DNA of 64,000 nucleotides from Clostridiales bacterium oral taxon 876 str. F0540 (GCA_000466585.1 KE993501.1:263060-327059); one strand, 5' to 3'; shown: positions 16,538-24,969, numbered from the stretch's first letter. Numbers and translations: made by a program. Notes: generated from the sequence alone by a model not told the origin.

Positions 16538-17326
16538 ATATTAATATTAAAACAGCAGACGGCACAAAATATAATTGAGATAGGAAGGAGGTTAATTAAA
16601 GTAAAAGAAACCCTTCCCTATGGTGAGTTTGGAAAATTCTTAAAAGAAAAAGTAGACTTCACTGAAAGAACTGCAAGAAAATTTATAAAGGTGGCGGAAG
16701 AATTTGGAGAACGGAATACGTATTCCGAACTTCCTATATCTAAACTTTATGCACTTTTAGATGTATCACAAGAAGAAAGAGAAGAATTTATATCTGAATC
16801 ACATGAGATTAATGGACAATCTAAAACTGTAGACGAAATGACAACTAGAGAACTTCAACAAGCTATTAAAGCTAAAAAAGAAGCTGAATCGAAAAGCCAA
16901 CAATTGGAACAAGAGAAACTTTTATTAGCAGAAGAGAAGCAAAAACTAGAGATAAGTGAAAATGAAAATAGAAAAGATTTTAGTTTTAGTGAAAAAATGC
17001 AATGGGCAGAGCAATTAAAGAAGGAATATGAGAAAATTGCTAAAGAGAATCAATTGAGTGGTTTAAATAACCAGACCTCGTGTGACAAAATTTTGCCAAA
17101 CGACAAAATTGATTCTAACAAACAAGTAGCCGAAGATGTAGGATTAGGTAATAAAGAAACATATAGACAGGCTAAATATATATATGATAACGGTTCTAAA
17201 GAACTTATCAAACAACTTGATGATGGACAACTTAGTATCAATAAAGCATATTTAACTCTAAAAGAAGAAAAGCAACAACTAGAGATAAGTGAAAATGAAA
17301 ACAGAAAAGATTTTAGTATGCTGTAA
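16538..17326 (+). pseudogene. DUF3102/ParB-like gene, start lost and internally duplicated
   Basis: The reading frame is open from 16538. Homologous-looking sequence (IIEIGRRLIKVKETLPYGEF) begins before any usable start: the first standard start is a GTG at 16691, already inside the domain, and an in-frame stop lies at 16535. The rest reads as a DUF3102 domain, a coiled coil, and a ParB-like helix-turn-helix (VAEDVGLGNKETYRQAKY). The 12-residue string LEISENENRKDF occurs twice (DNA near 16947 and 17278), flanking the ParB-like part, so the gene seems to have been built by recombination between duplicates. It ends right after the second copy. Confidence 0.7.
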
Positions 17327-17331
17327 CTCAA

Positions 17332-17730
17332 ATGGGAAAAGAACTAAAAGAAGCTCAAGAGGAGTTGTCTAAACATGGTTATGGATGTTTTCAAGAATGG
17401 TATGAATTTTTAGGATTTAAGACTACTACTGTTTATAATCTTATAAATAGATTCAATTTAACTCATTATCCAAATTTTGACGAAAACACAAATACTCCAA
17501 AAGAAGATATGATTTTAGAGGATTTAATATGTACTAATATTATGCAACGTGGTGTAGGTAATGTAAATCCCATGAAGATGGCAAGATGTATAGTTGAATT
17601 GGAAAGAATTTATGGGATTAAACATGGAGGTGATAGAGCAAGTTTGAATAATTCCAACTTGAAATCGGAGTTGCAGAAATCTTCCAACCCGATAAAGTGG
17701 CTTGTTACCAATATTGACAATGAAGCATAG
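17332..17730 (+). pseudogene. Fragment of a DUF3102-like gene (132 aa)
   Basis: This frame (MGKELKEAQEELSKHGYGCF...) continues DUF3102-like sequence in a frame different from the piece just upstream; homologous codons (AVTQ) extend upstream of the ATG. There is no clear ribosome binding site. It is probably the displaced C-terminal part of the same ancestral gene after a frameshift at the duplicated segment. A small functional protein cannot be excluded. Confidence 0.5.
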
Positions 17731-17779
17731 GGTTTGACTAAATCAGCGTACCCTATGCTGAAATCGGCACAGGGTAGTA

Positions 17780-18299
17780 CTCAAGATGCTCCTATAGAAA
17801 AGGCAAGGAAAAAAATCCCAATAATCAAAATGAACAGTTTAAGCCGAAATCAGCAACAACTGTTAATGCTATTAATACTAGAGCTACTCTAGCAAAACTT
17901 GCAGGAATTGGTCATGATACATACAATAAAGGGAAGAAAATATTAGAAAACGAATATAGAGAAAAAACACTTTATCAAAGGACAAGAGAAGCAGAAGTTT
18001 GGGAAGAGATAGAACGAGAAAGAGCTAATTTGAGGAGGAGAGCCACACAGAATAATAATTCAGCAAAAGCTGTGGTGGAACAAAGTCCACCACAGGGAGA
18101 TATAGTAGGTAAATCTAGAGATGTAATAGCAGATAAAGTCAAGTTAAGACAATTAAGTGGTTTGTATAATCAAAATGTCGTTGTGGAACATGGTCCCCAA
18201 CGAGAAGAATGCTTATTACCCAAAACAACAATACAGGAAGAGCAGTTAAGGAACAAGTTCCAAGGCTGGAACAACAAGGACAAGTACTTGATATTATAG
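17780..18299 (+). pseudogene. ParB-like helix-turn-helix gene fragment without a start
   Basis: Open frame without a start codon near its beginning. It encodes ParB/partition-type motifs: TRATLAKLAGIGHDTYNKGKK, then QNNNSAKAVVEQ and DVIADKVKL. The first plausible start is a TTG at 18030, inside the domain. The second half is a degenerate copy of the module that follows in another frame (QNNNTGRAVKEQ, DIIADKIGM). Confidence 0.55.
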
Positions 18300-18508
18300 C
18301 AGATAAAATTGGTATGGGGTCTGGTCGCACATATGAACGTGCTAAGAATGTGTCTAATAAGATAGAAGAGTTAAAACAAAATAACAATTCTAAAGATGCT
18401 GAGTTTTTAAAAATAATGCTAAATGATAGTATTAGAGGTACAGAAGATATATTAAAGGCAGATTGCCTGGATAAAATATCTACTGAATTAAAAGATAAAG
18501 TGGAATGA
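18209..18508 (+). pseudogene. ParB-like C-terminal fragment (99 aa)
   Basis: Overlaps the previous fragment in a different frame. It reads TQNNNTGRAVKEQ then LDIIADKIGMGSGRTYERAKN, a helix-turn-helix as found in plasmid partition/regulator proteins, then a charged tail. With the preceding fragment it forms an imperfect tandem duplication, so this part of the locus decayed after duplication. The ATG at 18209 lacks a good ribosome binding site. Confidence 0.5.
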
Positions 18509-18642
18509 TATGTAATTTAATAATAATTAATAAAAATGCAATTAACATTATGAAAACTGCATTAAACGTAGTGTTTGATGTATAAAACTCTTCCATTAAA
18601 ATAATAATAAGTTTTGAAAACACACTAATATGGAGGATTATT

Positions 18643-19299
18643 ATGATTGATAAATATTTAATCTCAACATGTTTATTTATTATTGATGAATTCAATGATA
18701 GATTTAAAGGGATTTCTAAAGAAAAAACTAAGGAAATAGCTGATACTGAATTTACAGAAGCAGATTTGGTTGTACGGTTAGGATATCCTTTTAAACAAAT
18801 GGCTAATTTTAATATGCAAGGAACTGACAGAGACATTGTAGTTAAACAAAAGGATTTTATAATAGAAGTGAAATATTTAAGAAATTTTAATAGTTATAGC
18901 GAATCCAGTAAAAAGAAAAATAAAACATATAGATCTAATAAGACAATATGGGAAGATGCTTTTGAAAAAGATTATAGTTGGTTATGTAATGAAATCAAAA
19001 ATGGTAAAAAAGGAAATAGAGCCTTTGTAATTGGGTGGTTTAATGCCGTAAATTCATTTAGTGAACTAATGCAGTTGGGAGAGAGTAGAGGGTGTATGCC
19101 TGAAATAAACAAAGAAAGAATACAACTATTTCCATTTTTAAAATATAATCCTCAGACAAATAAAACAAAAGATATTACATATGCGTATAATAGAGATTTT
19201 AAAGAGTATTCAATTCACATCGAAGGACATAACTATGAAGTTAATTGTATGTTTTTGGGCAATAGTGAGGATATTTTTCACTTTGCGATTTATTTTTAA
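18643..19299 (+). CDS. Possible PD-(D/E)XK-type nuclease, unknown family
   Basis: 218 aa, ATG with GGAGG 6 nt upstream. I do not recognise the family, but residues 39-77 fit a PD-(D/E)XK metal site: E39 in a helix (TEADLVVRLGYPF), then GTDRDIVV (D62/D64) and IIEVKY (E75-x-K77) on adjacent strands. The C-terminal 140 residues are unassigned and rich in aromatic residues. It is a monocistronic gene in the lysogeny region, between the broken partition locus and the repressor, where prophages often carry accessory (superinfection-exclusion or defence) genes. Function is inferred from the motif and position only. Confidence 0.55.
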   Translation: MIDKYLISTCLFIIDEFNDRFKGISKEKTKEIADTEFTEADLVVRLGYPFKQMANFNMQGTDRDIVVKQKDFIIEVKYLRNFNSYSESSKKKNKTYRSNKTIWEDAFEKDYSWLCNEIKNGKKGNRAFVIGWFNAVNSFSELMQLGESRGCMPEINKERIQLFPFLKYNPQTNKTKDITYAYNRDFKEYSIHIEGHNYEVNCMFLGNSEDIFHFAIYF

Positions 19300-19317
19300 A
19301 ATCAAAGGCAGTAGGAT

Positions 19318-19536
19318 TTAGCCCTCTGCCTTTTCTTCTTGAACATATTCAATTAAATCTTCTATTTTACAGTTGAAAAACTTGCAAAATATATCTATAT
19401 GTTCCTTTGGTATCATCTTGAATGAATCAGTGCAATAAGCTGAAATACTTGGCTGACGTATTCCAGTTAATTGTGCAAGCTCTCTTTGAGAAATTCTTTG
19501 TTCAGCCATTTTTATATGAAGCTTCATCTTTATCAA
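19318..19536 (-). CDS. XRE-family phage repressor (72 aa)
   Basis: Minus-strand TTG start behind AGGAGGTGA with 9-nt spacing. The product has a Cro/CI helix-turn-helix (ISQRELAQLTGIRQPSISAY), followed by the PKEHIDIFCKFFNCKIEDLIEY helices. It is a short repressor without a cleavage domain. It diverges from the early operon starting at 19689 across a promoter/operator region (19553-19634), the classic arrangement of a lysogeny switch. It is the only clear divergent regulator of the prophage. Confidence 0.9.
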   Translation of the reverse strand: MIKMKLHIKMAEQRISQRELAQLTGIRQPSISAYCTDSFKMIPKEHIDIFCKFFNCKIEDLIEYVQEEKAEG

Positions 19537-19552
19537 ATAAAGTCACCTCCTA

Positions 19553-19634
19553 AAAATAGTATAGCACAAGTGATACGAAAAATAAATAAAATATACGGAA
19601 ATAGTATTGACATATGATACGAAAAGCGTATAAT
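19553..19634. promoter_or_regulatory. Divergent promoters and operators of the lysogeny switch
   Basis: Rightward promoter: TTGACA (19607-19612), 16-nt spacer, TATAAT (19629-19634). Leftward repressor promoter: extended -10 TGCTATACT on the minus strand just before the repressor ribosome binding site. Repeated ATAC/GTAT half-sites (TGATACGAAAA twice; ATACGAAAAGCGTAT; ATACGGAAATAGTAT) overlap both promoters and are candidate repressor operators. Confidence 0.75.
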
Positions 19635-19688
19635 AAAAGTATAAGGACAAACCAAACAAAAAATATTAATAAATGGAGGGTTTAAAAA

Positions 19689-20015
19689 ATGAGTAATAAA
19701 ACAATGGATTTATTAAAGGAAATGGATTCAGTAAACTTTGCTAAGGAATTAGACAAGTTAGAAGGCAAGTACATAACCATTAATGTTGAGGGTGAGATTT
19801 CAACTTTATACAGCATAGAGAGCTTCAATTATAGTATTCTGGAAGGTAAAGTAATAGTGGAAGATTGGCTAGTTATTGAGGATGATAATGCTCCAGATGA
19901 GTACATATTAAGAATTTGTTTAGAAACCGTTGCAGCATATCAAAAAGATTTAATAAGTGATGCTCTTATACTTGTAACAGATGGTGGAATGGTAATTCAA
20001 TTCCAAGAATGTTAG
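19689..20015 (+). CDS. Early phage protein of unknown function (108 aa)
   Basis: First gene of the rightward early operon, 55 bp after its promoter, ATG with GGAGG. The 108-aa product is acidic, with a beta-rich middle (KYITINVEGEISTLYSIESFNYS); no family is recognised. Position (cro-like slot) suggests early regulation or host takeover, but no helix-turn-helix is visible. Confidence 0.7.
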   Translation: MSNKTMDLLKEMDSVNFAKELDKLEGKYITINVEGEISTLYSIESFNYSILEGKVIVEDWLVIEDDNAPDEYILRICLETVAAYQKDLISDALILVTDGGMVIQFQEC

Positions 20016-20024
20016 AGGTGTATC

Positions 20025-20189
20025 ATGTGTAAGGTGATACAGTTTCCAAAACAATACAATGAGAGCCAAGAAGGTATGGATAAGCTATATGAAATGTATT
20101 ATAGTGACCCTGCAAATTATATGTTAGACCCAAATGAGTGGGATGATTTTTTAAAGGATTTCAACAATAAACACAAAAAGACTATGTAA
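20025..20189 (+). CDS. Small early phage protein (54 aa)
   Basis: ATG at 20025 behind AGAGGTGTATC. The 54-aa product is MCKVIQFPKQYNESQ..., with an acidic C-half containing NEWDDFLKDF. It follows the 108-aa gene by 9 nt and ends before the structured non-coding stretch. No family is recognised. Confidence 0.6.
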   Translation: MCKVIQFPKQYNESQEGMDKLYEMYYSDPANYMLDPNEWDDFLKDFNNKHKKTM

Positions 20190-20558
20190 ACATTAGATAT
20201 TTAACTCTAATATTGCATAATCACCTTAAATGACAAAATATGTTAGAATATGTACTTTTACAATGGAATAGGTACATGTTATGATTAAAGTTGAGGGCAA
20301 CTACGCCTAAAATAGCTCTATTTGCCATACTCAATTTTTAGGATATATAGGGTAGTTAGAGCTACCTTGTATATTCTATACCTTTTTTTTATTATTGCCT
20401 TTTTTCAATCTTTTATTCAACCAACACTATTTTTTTGAAGGGAGGTCGAACACATATTAAATCATTATGTGACAATTTTAAGCCTTGAACCAAAGTTTGT
20501 CAAGTTATTTTTGATTAATGTTAATAAAATATTTACAAATACGAGGAGGGACTAAGCC
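20190..20558 (+). ncRNA. 369-bp gene-free stretch with stacked hairpins ending in a terminator-like stem
   Basis: Three stems follow one another: ATGTAC/GTACAT (20250-20277); TTGAG-GGCAA pairing with TTGCC-ata-CTCAA (20291-20334); and a 16-bp stem AGGATATATAGGGTAG with CTACCTTGTATATTCT (20340-20377, with G-U pairs valid only for the plus strand), followed 5 nt later by eight T (20383-20390). This could be a leader/attenuator separating the immediate-early genes from the replication genes, or a discrete RNA. It does not match a riboswitch I know. Nothing further was seen up to 20558 apart from the next gene's ribosome binding site. Confidence 0.55.
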
Positions 20559-20765
20559 ATGGAATATGTTATTAAGAATCCTAGGCTACGAGAATATTTA
20601 TATAAACTAGGATTTGATTACAGGGAAGTATCAGATAAAACAGGTAAGCAAGATTATGTATGGCTCTTTAAAAATACAACAGAATTACTTGAAGCCATTA
20701 CATTCTATACAACACTAAAAAATAAGTTGAAAATAAGCAAAAATACTTATACCCCTAAAATTTAG
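20559..20765 (+). CDS. Small phage protein (68 aa)
   Basis: ATG behind AGGAGGGACTAAGCC. The 68-aa product (MEYVIKNPRLREYLYKLGFDYREV...) has the pattern of small clostridial phage/plasmid proteins that end LFKNTTELLEAITFYT. Function unknown. Its last codons form the first of two identical palindromes (20751-20770). Confidence 0.7.
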   Translation: MEYVIKNPRLREYLYKLGFDYREVSDKTGKQDYVWLFKNTTELLEAITFYTTLKNKLKISKNTYTPKI

Positions 20766-20770
20766 GGGGT
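20751..20770. repeat. Palindrome copy 1
   Basis: ACCCCTAAAATTTAGGGGGT, a near-perfect palindrome (CCCCTAAA/TTTAGGGG), is identical to copy 2, with 46 bp between centres. It overlaps the end of the 68-aa gene and lies about 200 bp before the replication initiator gene: candidate iteron, operator, or terminator stem. Confidence 0.7.
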
Positions 20771-20796
20771 GTGACCTAAGTAATTAGCTATTTTAC

Positions 20797-20816
20797 ACCC
20801 CTAAAATTTAGGGGGT
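20797..20816. repeat. Palindrome copy 2
   Basis: Exact second copy of ACCCCTAAAATTTAGGGGGT. The 160 bp that follow (20817-20976) contain a further small palindrome, GCATTT-A-AAATGC, and the ribosome binding site of the initiator gene; no gene is seen there. Confidence 0.7.
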
Positions 20817-20976
20817 ACAGTGAGGTGTAATAATAGAAACTAATTAAGTAATAAGAGAGAATAATGTACATCATTCGCATTTAAAATGCTCATGGCCGCT
20901 TAATTAATTTTTGTTTTGTTTATCTCATTTACTATTGTTTGTATCTATAAAAAACATATATCAAGGGGGTTATATC

Positions 20977-22218
20977 ATGAATGACAATAATGACAATAAA
21001 ATTTATTTTTCTAAGATACCTAATTCTTTGTTCTATTCTTACTTGGATAAAAAACTTAAAAAAGAAATCAAGAGTATCTTTCCGCAGATTAAAGATGAAA
21101 AAGTATTGCTTGTTTTTGATTATCTTTATACAAATACAAATAGAAAAGGTATCATTAACTTTACTTTAGAAAATATGGTTGTTCAATGTGGTTTTAAGTG
21201 TAGTACTAAAAAAGGTGAAATGAACGACCAGTTTAAAAACATATTAAATAAATTACATATAAGTAAAATAATAAATTCTAATATAGATTTTAAAGACATA
21301 AAGCCTAAAGACTTTGTATCTTGTACATATTTAATTAACTTAGATAATTCTTTTATAACGCTTTATGACTCAGAAAAAAATATTGTTCTAAATCAAAGCT
21401 TTGAGAAATGTGACAATTTAAAATTGCTTATGTATTACTGCTATCTTAAAGCAAGAATGTATAAGCGTTCAAATGATGATGCTATGGAAAAGAATGGCGG
21501 AAGAGCAGAGGTAGCATATCCTACCTATAACACTATCAGTGATGATTTAGGACTAACTGATGAAACTATAAAAAAGTATAATGATTTACTAGTTAAACTA
21601 AATCTAATTAGAGTTGGTTCGGCAGGCAATTGGTATTACAAAGACGATAAAAATAAGATACTTAGGGAGAGTTGCAACATATATACTCTGTTAATCGATA
21701 GTGATGAGGTTAAGGCTAAATTTAATCTAAAAGAAGGAATTAAGTACTACAAGTCACTAGATATAAATTCCAATAAAGTATTTACCAACAGTAAAGCTTA
21801 TAAAAACAACGATAGAAAGCTCAATGGTGAATTAGGGTCTATTATAAAGAAAGAAAATAAAGGAACGGCTACTGAAGAAGATATTGCTAGGAAAAATGAA
21901 ATTATTGCTTCTATCAATGCTGATGCAGAATTGTATAAGATTAAGGCTCTATTGGAAGCTAATGATGGAACTCTTTTGAGTGAGATATATGAAAATCTAG
22001 GTAAAGATGATTTGGCAAAGAAATATTCTAACATAGAGCTAAAATTGGGCTTAGTAGATTTTGAATTTAATCTTGAGGTCGATTGGGATTATTACTGCTA
22101 CATAATAACTAATTACAAAGAGAATGAACATGAGAAATTTAAAAACTATGTCAGGAAACATAAAAGAGATAATGGATTAGATTCAGATTTATATGAAAAT
22201 ATTGAGGATTTACTTTAG
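20977..22218 (+). CDS. Probable phage replication initiator
   Basis: 413 aa from the ATG at 20977, chosen for AAGGGGG upstream; an in-frame upstream start at 20911 has no ribosome binding site. A winged-helix-like segment lies in the middle (YPTYNTISDDLGLTDETIKKYNDLLVKLNLI), as in RepA/replisome-organiser proteins that open phage or plasmid origins, and a charged helical C-terminal half follows. It is downstream of the twin palindromes and 12 nt upstream of the RNA polymerase-like gene. The prophage has no recognisable helicase, helicase loader or DnaG primase, so host enzymes must be recruited. Confidence 0.65.
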   Translation: MNDNNDNKIYFSKIPNSLFYSYLDKKLKKEIKSIFPQIKDEKVLLVFDYLYTNTNRKGIINFTLENMVVQCGFKCSTKKGEMNDQFKNILNKLHISKIINSNIDFKDIKPKDFVSCTYLINLDNSFITLYDSEKNIVLNQSFEKCDNLKLLMYYCYLKARMYKRSNDDAMEKNGGRAEVAYPTYNTISDDLGLTDETIKKYNDLLVKLNLIRVGSAGNWYYKDDKNKILRESCNIYTLLIDSDEVKAKFNLKEGIKYYKSLDINSNKVFTNSKAYKNNDRKLNGELGSIIKKENKGTATEEDIARKNEIIASINADAELYKIKALLEANDGTLLSEIYENLGKDDLAKKYSNIELKLGLVDFEFNLEVDWDYYCYIITNYKENEHEKFKNYVRKHKRDNGLDSDLYENIEDLL

Positions 22219-22230
22219 GAGGGATGTATC

Positions 22231-24969
22231 ATGGAAAACGGAATTAAAATAATAAATATAGAAGGTTCAGAGATTTTAAAGGAAATGGATGGAAAGGAAA
22301 TAATTAAAGAATATAAAACAGTACTACCTTATAGTTTAGTAACTGCTAAATTAAATAGGATGCATATTAAGATTAAAGATAATAAGAGTAAAGATTTTAT
22401 TGGAGTTAATTTTAATTATGGTTATGATACAGAAAAATTAAAAGATTTAAGAAGTAGAATACAAAGTCAAAAGGCAAGAGTTAAAGATTTAAATAAAAAA
22501 GTCACTATAGCTAAAAAAGATTGCGATTATGAGGAAGAAGAAGAGATTTTAGAACAGTTACAAATAGAAAATATATTATTAGAAGAATTAGAGGAAAATT
22601 ATAAATCTGAAAAATTAGCATGGAACAAGGATGGCATAAGAGAAAAACTATATAGAGATGGATTTACACTAGTACATAAGCATGTTAAAAAGCACAAAGA
22701 AACTAATAATGAAGGTAAAGAAATAACTAGAGAAGAAGTAGTGGAAGAAAAGATTTTTTATAAATACTGGTTCAGAACACCTGCTAAAAGTCGTGTCGGG
22801 GATAGCATTTTTATTAATAAAAATTTATATGATGAAATAACTAAATGGCAAGATATGGGCTTAACATTGCCGGCAGGGGAAACTAAAGTTGTAGAGTTCC
22901 AAGCATATAGAAGTCTAACTGCAAGTAATATAGAGGATACTATAGAAATAAATACAAAGCATATATTAGTTGTAAATGATTTAGAAAGCTATATGGATAC
23001 TAATATTATATCTGTAGAATTAAATAATAGTGGTGAATGTGTTGCAGTTCCAAGAAAAGATAAAGTTAAAAATATACTTTGGGATGGGATGGCTTTATTG
23101 GATAGTAGTTGTTTTGCAGAAGGACATAATTTCTATTTGTTAAGAAATCATTTTTTTAAGAGCTGTGCATTTAATGCTAATGTAGTGCAATTTTTAAAAG
23201 ATAAATATGGAGCAGAATACGAAAATGCACAAGTAAAAGACCGTTATGGTAATAATATAAGAGTTAAAAATATAAGGATGATAACTACGGAAAATAGCAT
23301 GAAGTGGGAAAAGTTTGCTGAATGTGGAGCAGTAGGCAAAGATGGGATAGAGATAACATCCAATAAGCAAATGTTTGGCTATTGGAAGCAGATGGTTAAA
23401 AATGATAGATATTTATTTGGTATTTGTAAGCATAATCATTCCAGTAAATATGGGAAACACCAAAGAATGTCGTACCAAATGGTTAATACTTTGTTGTTGA
23501 ATCAGGAACAAACACAAGAACTAGCACAATATACAATAGATTATATTAATAACTTAAAAGATAATGATGAAGCTTTTATAAAGATGCTAAAAGAGACTGC
23601 TACAGATGGCAACAATAATAACTTATACATAGATTTATATAATAAAAATCAATTATTTAAAGAATCTGATATGTATAAGAGATTTAAAACAGAAACTATA
23701 GCTAGTATTAAAAAGAGAGCCAGACAAGCGAAATTGCTAGTCGAAGGTGATAATCTTACAGTTTGCGGAAATCCGTATTTGTTATTACTTCATGCAGTTG
23801 GAGAAGTGCCTAATAAAGATAATGTCATAATAGAAAGATTTACTGATGTTACATTACCTATATCCAGTGATTATATAAGTTGCTATACCCAAAGATTTGC
23901 TGAAGGAGAAGAGTTAACAGGATTTAGAAATCCACATAATGCTCCGAATAATATTGCTTTATTTCAGAATTTTAAACACGAATTAATGCAAAAATATTTT
24001 ATTTTTGGTACAAATGTAATTGCAGTCAATTTAGTACAAACAGAATTACAGGATTTGGCAAATGGTTTAGATGAGGATTCTGACTTCCTGCTCTGCACAA
24101 ACAATAAAGTGTCCTTACAAGCAACTAAAAAGGTATTCAGAAATAAAGATTATGCTTGTATAGTTAATAACATCCCTAAGGATACTAAAAAATGGATTAA
24201 TGATAATAGTAGCGTTGCCATGATAGATAATTTACTAGCTAAAAGTAAAAACTCTATAGGGGTTACAAGTAATTTGGCACAATTAGCACTTAGTTTTTAT
24301 CAGCAGGAGCAAACACAAGAATTAAGGGATATTGTATGTATTATGTCTTGTCTTGCGCAGGTCAGTATAGATAATGCCAAAAAAAGTTATGCTATAGACA
24401 TAGAAAAAGAAATTGATAGGATTAAAAAGTTAGAATGTATTAAAAAATATAAAGGTATGCTTCCAGGCTGGTTTAAGTACATAAAAAAAGATGTAAATGC
24501 TAAAAGATTGTTAGAGCCAAATAAATGTAAATGTACTATGCAATACTTGCAAGCGGTTATTAATACTATAAAAAACAATACAAATAATAAGGAAAACTTA
24601 GATACTGTAGAACTTTTACAAGATATAAAAATTAATGGTAAAACAAACTATGCACAGATACAAAAGATAGAAAAATTAGTTGAAGCATATGATAAAAAAG
24701 TTAAATACGTTAAGAAACAGGCAGAAAAACATGATTGGAAAGCAGATAGGATAGAGGAAGAGATAAGAGATACAAGAGATAGTATTATAAGTAGAATTGG
24801 TAATTTGAAATTGACCGAAGAAACTATGTATTATCTAGTAAAAAATGCAATTGTAAATGAAGAATTGGAAGATAAGGAAAAGGAATCTGATACTAAAAAG
24901 TGTAAAAGAAAAATGCTTAATGTACTTTATAATACACATAAAGATTTGTTTATAAGTGTGTGGAAATAA
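22231..24969 (+). CDS. Divergent single-chain two-barrel RNA polymerase-like protein (YonO/QDE-1/RdRp superfamily), probable
   Basis: 912 aa, close to the size of SPbeta YonO. Residues 70-130 are coiled coil. The candidate first barrel has WDGMALLD (284-291) and FYLLRNHFFKSCAFN with K310, parallel to the DG...K pattern of cellular RdRps. The candidate second barrel has FRNPHNAPNNI (565-575), then GLDEDSD (D614, D616, D618), fitting the catalytic DxDGD triad with Ser for Gly; triad and K310 are about 300 residues apart, as expected. Downstream, SIGVTSNLA (675-683) and VSIDNAKKSY (711-720) match the conserved IG.isN and AVDfpK segments. It could transcribe late phage genes or make replication primers. 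Motif reading only; no alignment was run. Confidence 0.68.
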   Translation: MENGIKIINIEGSEILKEMDGKEIIKEYKTVLPYSLVTAKLNRMHIKIKDNKSKDFIGVNFNYGYDTEKLKDLRSRIQSQKARVKDLNKKVTIAKKDCDYEEEEEILEQLQIENILLEELEENYKSEKLAWNKDGIREKLYRDGFTLVHKHVKKHKETNNEGKEITREEVVEEKIFYKYWFRTPAKSRVGDSIFINKNLYDEITKWQDMGLTLPAGETKVVEFQAYRSLTASNIEDTIEINTKHILVVNDLESYMDTNIISVELNNSGECVAVPRKDKVKNILWDGMALLDSSCFAEGHNFYLLRNHFFKSCAFNANVVQFLKDKYGAEYENAQVKDRYGNNIRVKNIRMITTENSMKWEKFAECGAVGKDGIEITSNKQMFGYWKQMVKNDRYLFGICKHNHSSKYGKHQRMSYQMVNTLLLNQEQTQELAQYTIDYINNLKDNDEAFIKMLKETATDGNNNNLYIDLYNKNQLFKESDMYKRFKTETIASIKKRARQAKLLVEGDNLTVCGNPYLLLLHAVGEVPNKDNVIIERFTDVTLPISSDYISCYTQRFAEGEELTGFRNPHNAPNNIALFQNFKHELMQKYFIFGTNVIAVNLVQTELQDLANGLDEDSDFLLCTNNKVSLQATKKVFRNKDYACIVNNIPKDTKKWINDNSSVAMIDNLLAKSKNSIGVTSNLAQLALSFYQQEQTQELRDIVCIMSCLAQVSIDNAKKSYAIDIEKEIDRIKKLECIKKYKGMLPGWFKYIKKDVNAKRLLEPNKCKCTMQYLQAVINTIKNNTNNKENLDTVELLQDIKINGKTNYAQIQKIEKLVEAYDKKVKYVKKQAEKHDWKADRIEEEIRDTRDSIISRIGNLKLTEETMYYLVKNAIVNEELEDKEKESDTKKCKRKMLNVLYNTHKDLFISVWK

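Noticed and set aside
20751..20816. CRISPR-like repeat pair
   Set aside because: Only two copies, palindromic, 26-bp spacer and no cas genes nearby; better explained as operator, iteron or terminator stems. No CRISPR array was seen in the window.
22231..24969. Primase-helicase (DnaG/D5-like) identity for the 912-aa protein
   Set aside because: No Walker A, TOPRIM or zinc-ribbon pattern is visible; the two-barrel polymerase motifs fit better.
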